Origin: Acanthamoeba lenticulata
Lineage: Eukaryota > Discosea > Longamoebia > Acanthamoebidae
Assembly: GCA_002179805.1 (NCBI GenBank)
Contig: NAVB01000108.1
Span: 1-19,689, forward strand
Reading direction: 5' to 3'
Length of the DNA stretch: 19,689 nt
The notes beneath the pieces were generated by a model. It was not told the origin of the DNA. It was given only the letters and a program-made list of their open reading frames with translations, and ran no database searches. The position numbers and the translations under genes are program-made. Shown here one piece after another: positions 17,706 through 19,689 of the stretch. The first letter of the stretch is position 1; each line of letters begins with the position of its first letter.

Positions 17706-19639
17706 CTAGAGCTTGGCTGATGCCAACCAGGAGCGAGGAAGCGCCTGTGAGGCGTTGGTCGCTTGAGGCGAGAACTGCTCGAGGTAGATCTCGATGTAGG
17801 ACTTAGAGACGAAGTTGTTCAGGCCCAGTTTCTCGCCCACTTGGCCGACCAACTGGCGGCTGTTGCCTTTGATCTGCACAAAGGTCTGGGCTCCGAGTTC
17901 TGTTTCATTGTTGCGTGCATGACGTGTTGTTGTCCACATGAGCCACTGCTACGATACACGTATGTTGGCCTTGGAACGGAGGAGGAGAGTACCCTCAAGA
18001 GTGTCGAGTGTGACGGTGAGTTCCTCGTGTCCGCCAAAGACAACAGAACGCCGGTGGATGATGACAGCGATCGAGTAGCCTAACGCCATGAGCCCGCCCA
18101 GAATCTTGACATTGACCTGGAGTTGGCGATCGCCCACCACCACGACACCAAAGTGCGTCAACAACAACCACCAACAGTAGAGAAGGCACCTGATAAATAG
18201 CGAAAGGGCAAAGCACCTGGAAGTCCATGGTGGGCGAAATGATGAACTCGTCTTCCTTGAGTGATTCAGAGAACTGCAATGTGTAGGTGCCTCCGTTGTT
18301 GCGCATGCGGATCCAATCCACGCCCGGCTGCACGGCCCTACAACAACATAGAAAACAAAGCCAACATGTGAGCCAGGCAAACATAGAAGGGGATTGATGA
18401 AAGTGAGCCCACGTTTGTGCGTACGTGAGTGAATCGCCGCTTTCTTGGTTTGTTTCCGGCGGCCGGAGGTAGATGTCTGCGTGTGAAGGAGTTGCTGGAT
18501 AAGGAACCCTCCAACACACAAAGGGAAGGAAGAAGCAGAAGAAGAAGAAGAAGTTATGTACCGTAGTAGTAGTCGGTGCGCACATCCTTGGGCACCTTGC
18601 CCATGGAGGAAAGAGTGGCGTTCACCACTTCTTCGATCTTTTCGTGCGTAACGGCCTACACACACGCGCACAACAATCGTGAGATCGTGCGCGCAAGATC
18701 AAAGGCTGCGCCTCCGCTCGGTCGGGCCATGCGGTCAATTGAGGTGATGCTGACCTGAGACGACTTGAGCGTGTAGATCGGGTTCAAGAGACCACTGAAC
18801 GGGTTGAAGCTGTTGACGATTCGGATGTGCGCCTTCTCGAGATCGGGCTCGATGAACGCCTTGTACATCGGGTAGACCGTCTCCGTAATCTGTTGGATCA
18901 CTTGATGTGGCTCCTGGCCCGTGCGTTGGATGTCTAATGTGCCCCTCCCCCGTTTTTCACACGTGAGCTGAAGCTTGTGGATTGGATCATGGACGAAGGC
19001 AGCGGCAGACGAGCAAGAAGGATGGGAGGAGCGCGAGATTCAAGTACCGCGAAAGATGCGCTTGACGAGATCAAAGTGCACGCCGCCCGACACGGAGATG
19101 GCGAGATCGACGAGATGACGAACGCGTTCGTGCAAGGCATAGGTGCCTTCAACGATCACCACGTGCGACTCCGGCGGCAGGACATGGTCATACGCATACC
19201 GCCCGCTCCGCCTAAAGTCATAAAGCGGAAGGTCCGTCTCACGTCCCTCCTTGAGGTCCTATTATCAAAAGAAGAAGAATCAGCACGACGTTGCTACCGT
19301 TCTCGCACGCGGCAGGGCAAGGGCCCAAACAGAGAAAGCGTACGGTGAGGTTTTTGACGAGCAGCTCAAAGTCAACAAGGCGGTAGTCGTCGTAGTTCTC
19401 TTCCACCACGCGCGACCCATCAAGGTAGTTGTCCAAAGACACCACCCTGCCAACCCCAAAAATAAAAAAAATAGTTAATTCCTCCATATTCTTAATATGA
19501 AGACTTATATTTGACAAAATAACAAAAATAATCTAAAATAATTTTAAAAATAATAAATCTGCTAAATTTACGTACAGGCTCTTGGGAATGACCTCCGCAA
19601 TCTTTTTCGCAATGCTGGTCTTGCCTGCACCGGAAGGCC
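17706..19639 (-). CDS. Uridine-kinase-like plus CYTH fusion (TTM1/TTM2-type), 5' partial
   Basis: Nine exons are visible, about 380 residues; the gene continues past the right edge, where an intron acceptor precedes 19639. Exons: 19639-19576, 19446-19344, 19258-19048, 18933-18755, 18655-18562, 18476-18425, 18337-18217, 18116-17993, 17899-17706. The kinase half has a P-loop (GPSGAGKTS), SLDNYLDG, an acidic NYDDY segment, PLYDFRRSGR, VVIVEGTYAL and a VKRIFRDIQRTGQ lid, all typical of uridine kinase/phosphoribulokinase-like folds. The C-terminal half has WIRMRNNGGTYTLQFSE, ILGGLMALGY and TFVQIKG followed by GLNNFVSKSYIE, matching the CYTH half of plant triphosphate tunnel metalloenzymes TTM1/TTM2, which act as pyrophosphatases. 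Unlike those plant proteins, no C-terminal transmembrane segment is present; the protein ends soon after YIEIYLEQ. The natural substrate cannot be read from sequence. It is convergent with the dynamin-like gene, 212 bases apart. Confidence 0.85.
19447..19575 (-). other. Extremely AT-rich intron in the kinase-CYTH gene
   Basis: This 129-nt GT-AG intron has several long A or T runs and almost no G or C over about 19460-19570, the most AT-rich segment of the window. The donor is GTACGT and the acceptor GGCAG. Exon phases on either side close correctly, so it is an intron rather than a gene break. Confidence 0.7.
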
Positions 19640-19689
19640 CTGCTCGTGTTCCTCCTGCTTCAGAAGCGGTTCATGAAGGGAAGGGAAGA

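Noticed and set aside
1..19689. Bacterial-style operons, CRISPR arrays, insertion sequences, tRNA or rRNA genes
   Set aside because: Genes alternate strands and are split by spliceosomal introns. No direct-repeat arrays, terminal inverted repeats with transposase, or RNA gene structures were seen.

Overview
The window looks like nuclear DNA of a GC-rich, intron-dense free-living amoeba, most probably Acanthamoeba or a close relative. The evidence is very compact gene spacing, about 60 short introns (mostly 55-130 nt), a cellulose synthase, a two-domain eight-cysteine protein matching the Leo lectins of Acanthamoeba cyst walls, and several amoeba- or plant-like domain fusions. No database search was run. 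Species and family names come from motif recognition, and exon borders are my own splice models, checked only for reading-frame closure and family alignment.

Layout, left to right. (1) The 3' part of a cellulose synthase gene (+, 1-2132). (2) A noncoding stretch of about 1 kb ending in a clear CCAAT/TATA-type promoter. (3) A two-exon Leo-type lectin gene (+, 3114-3813). (4) A 29-exon organellar DNA polymerase I gene (-, 9933 to 4077) encoding an intact 5'-3' exonuclease, an intact 3'-5' exonuclease and a plant/protist-organellar-type polymerase domain in one chain. (5) Only 92 bp away and divergent, a 12-exon TatD-family nuclease gene (+, 10026-11692). (6) A seven-exon gene for a GTPase joined to an HSP20/alpha-crystallin domain (-, 13854 to 11883). 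(7) Head-to-head with it, a dynamin-family GTPase with a C-terminal membrane anchor (+, 14103-17493). (8) The 3' part of a uridine-kinase-like plus CYTH fusion of the plant TTM1/TTM2 type (-, 19639 to 17706), continuing off the right edge.

Three neighbour relations may carry biological meaning. Cellulose synthase and a cellulose-binding cyst-wall lectin lie in tandem. An organellar replicative polymerase and a TatD nuclease share a tiny bidirectional promoter. Two large GTPases, one with a chaperone domain and one membrane-anchored, also share a bidirectional promoter. The last pair is the best candidate for a little-described system. Other points of interest are a strong GTAC bias at intron 5' ends, one GC-AG intron, one doubtful 40-nt intron, AT-rich tracts confined to introns, and a cluster of perfect inverted repeats between the last two convergent genes.
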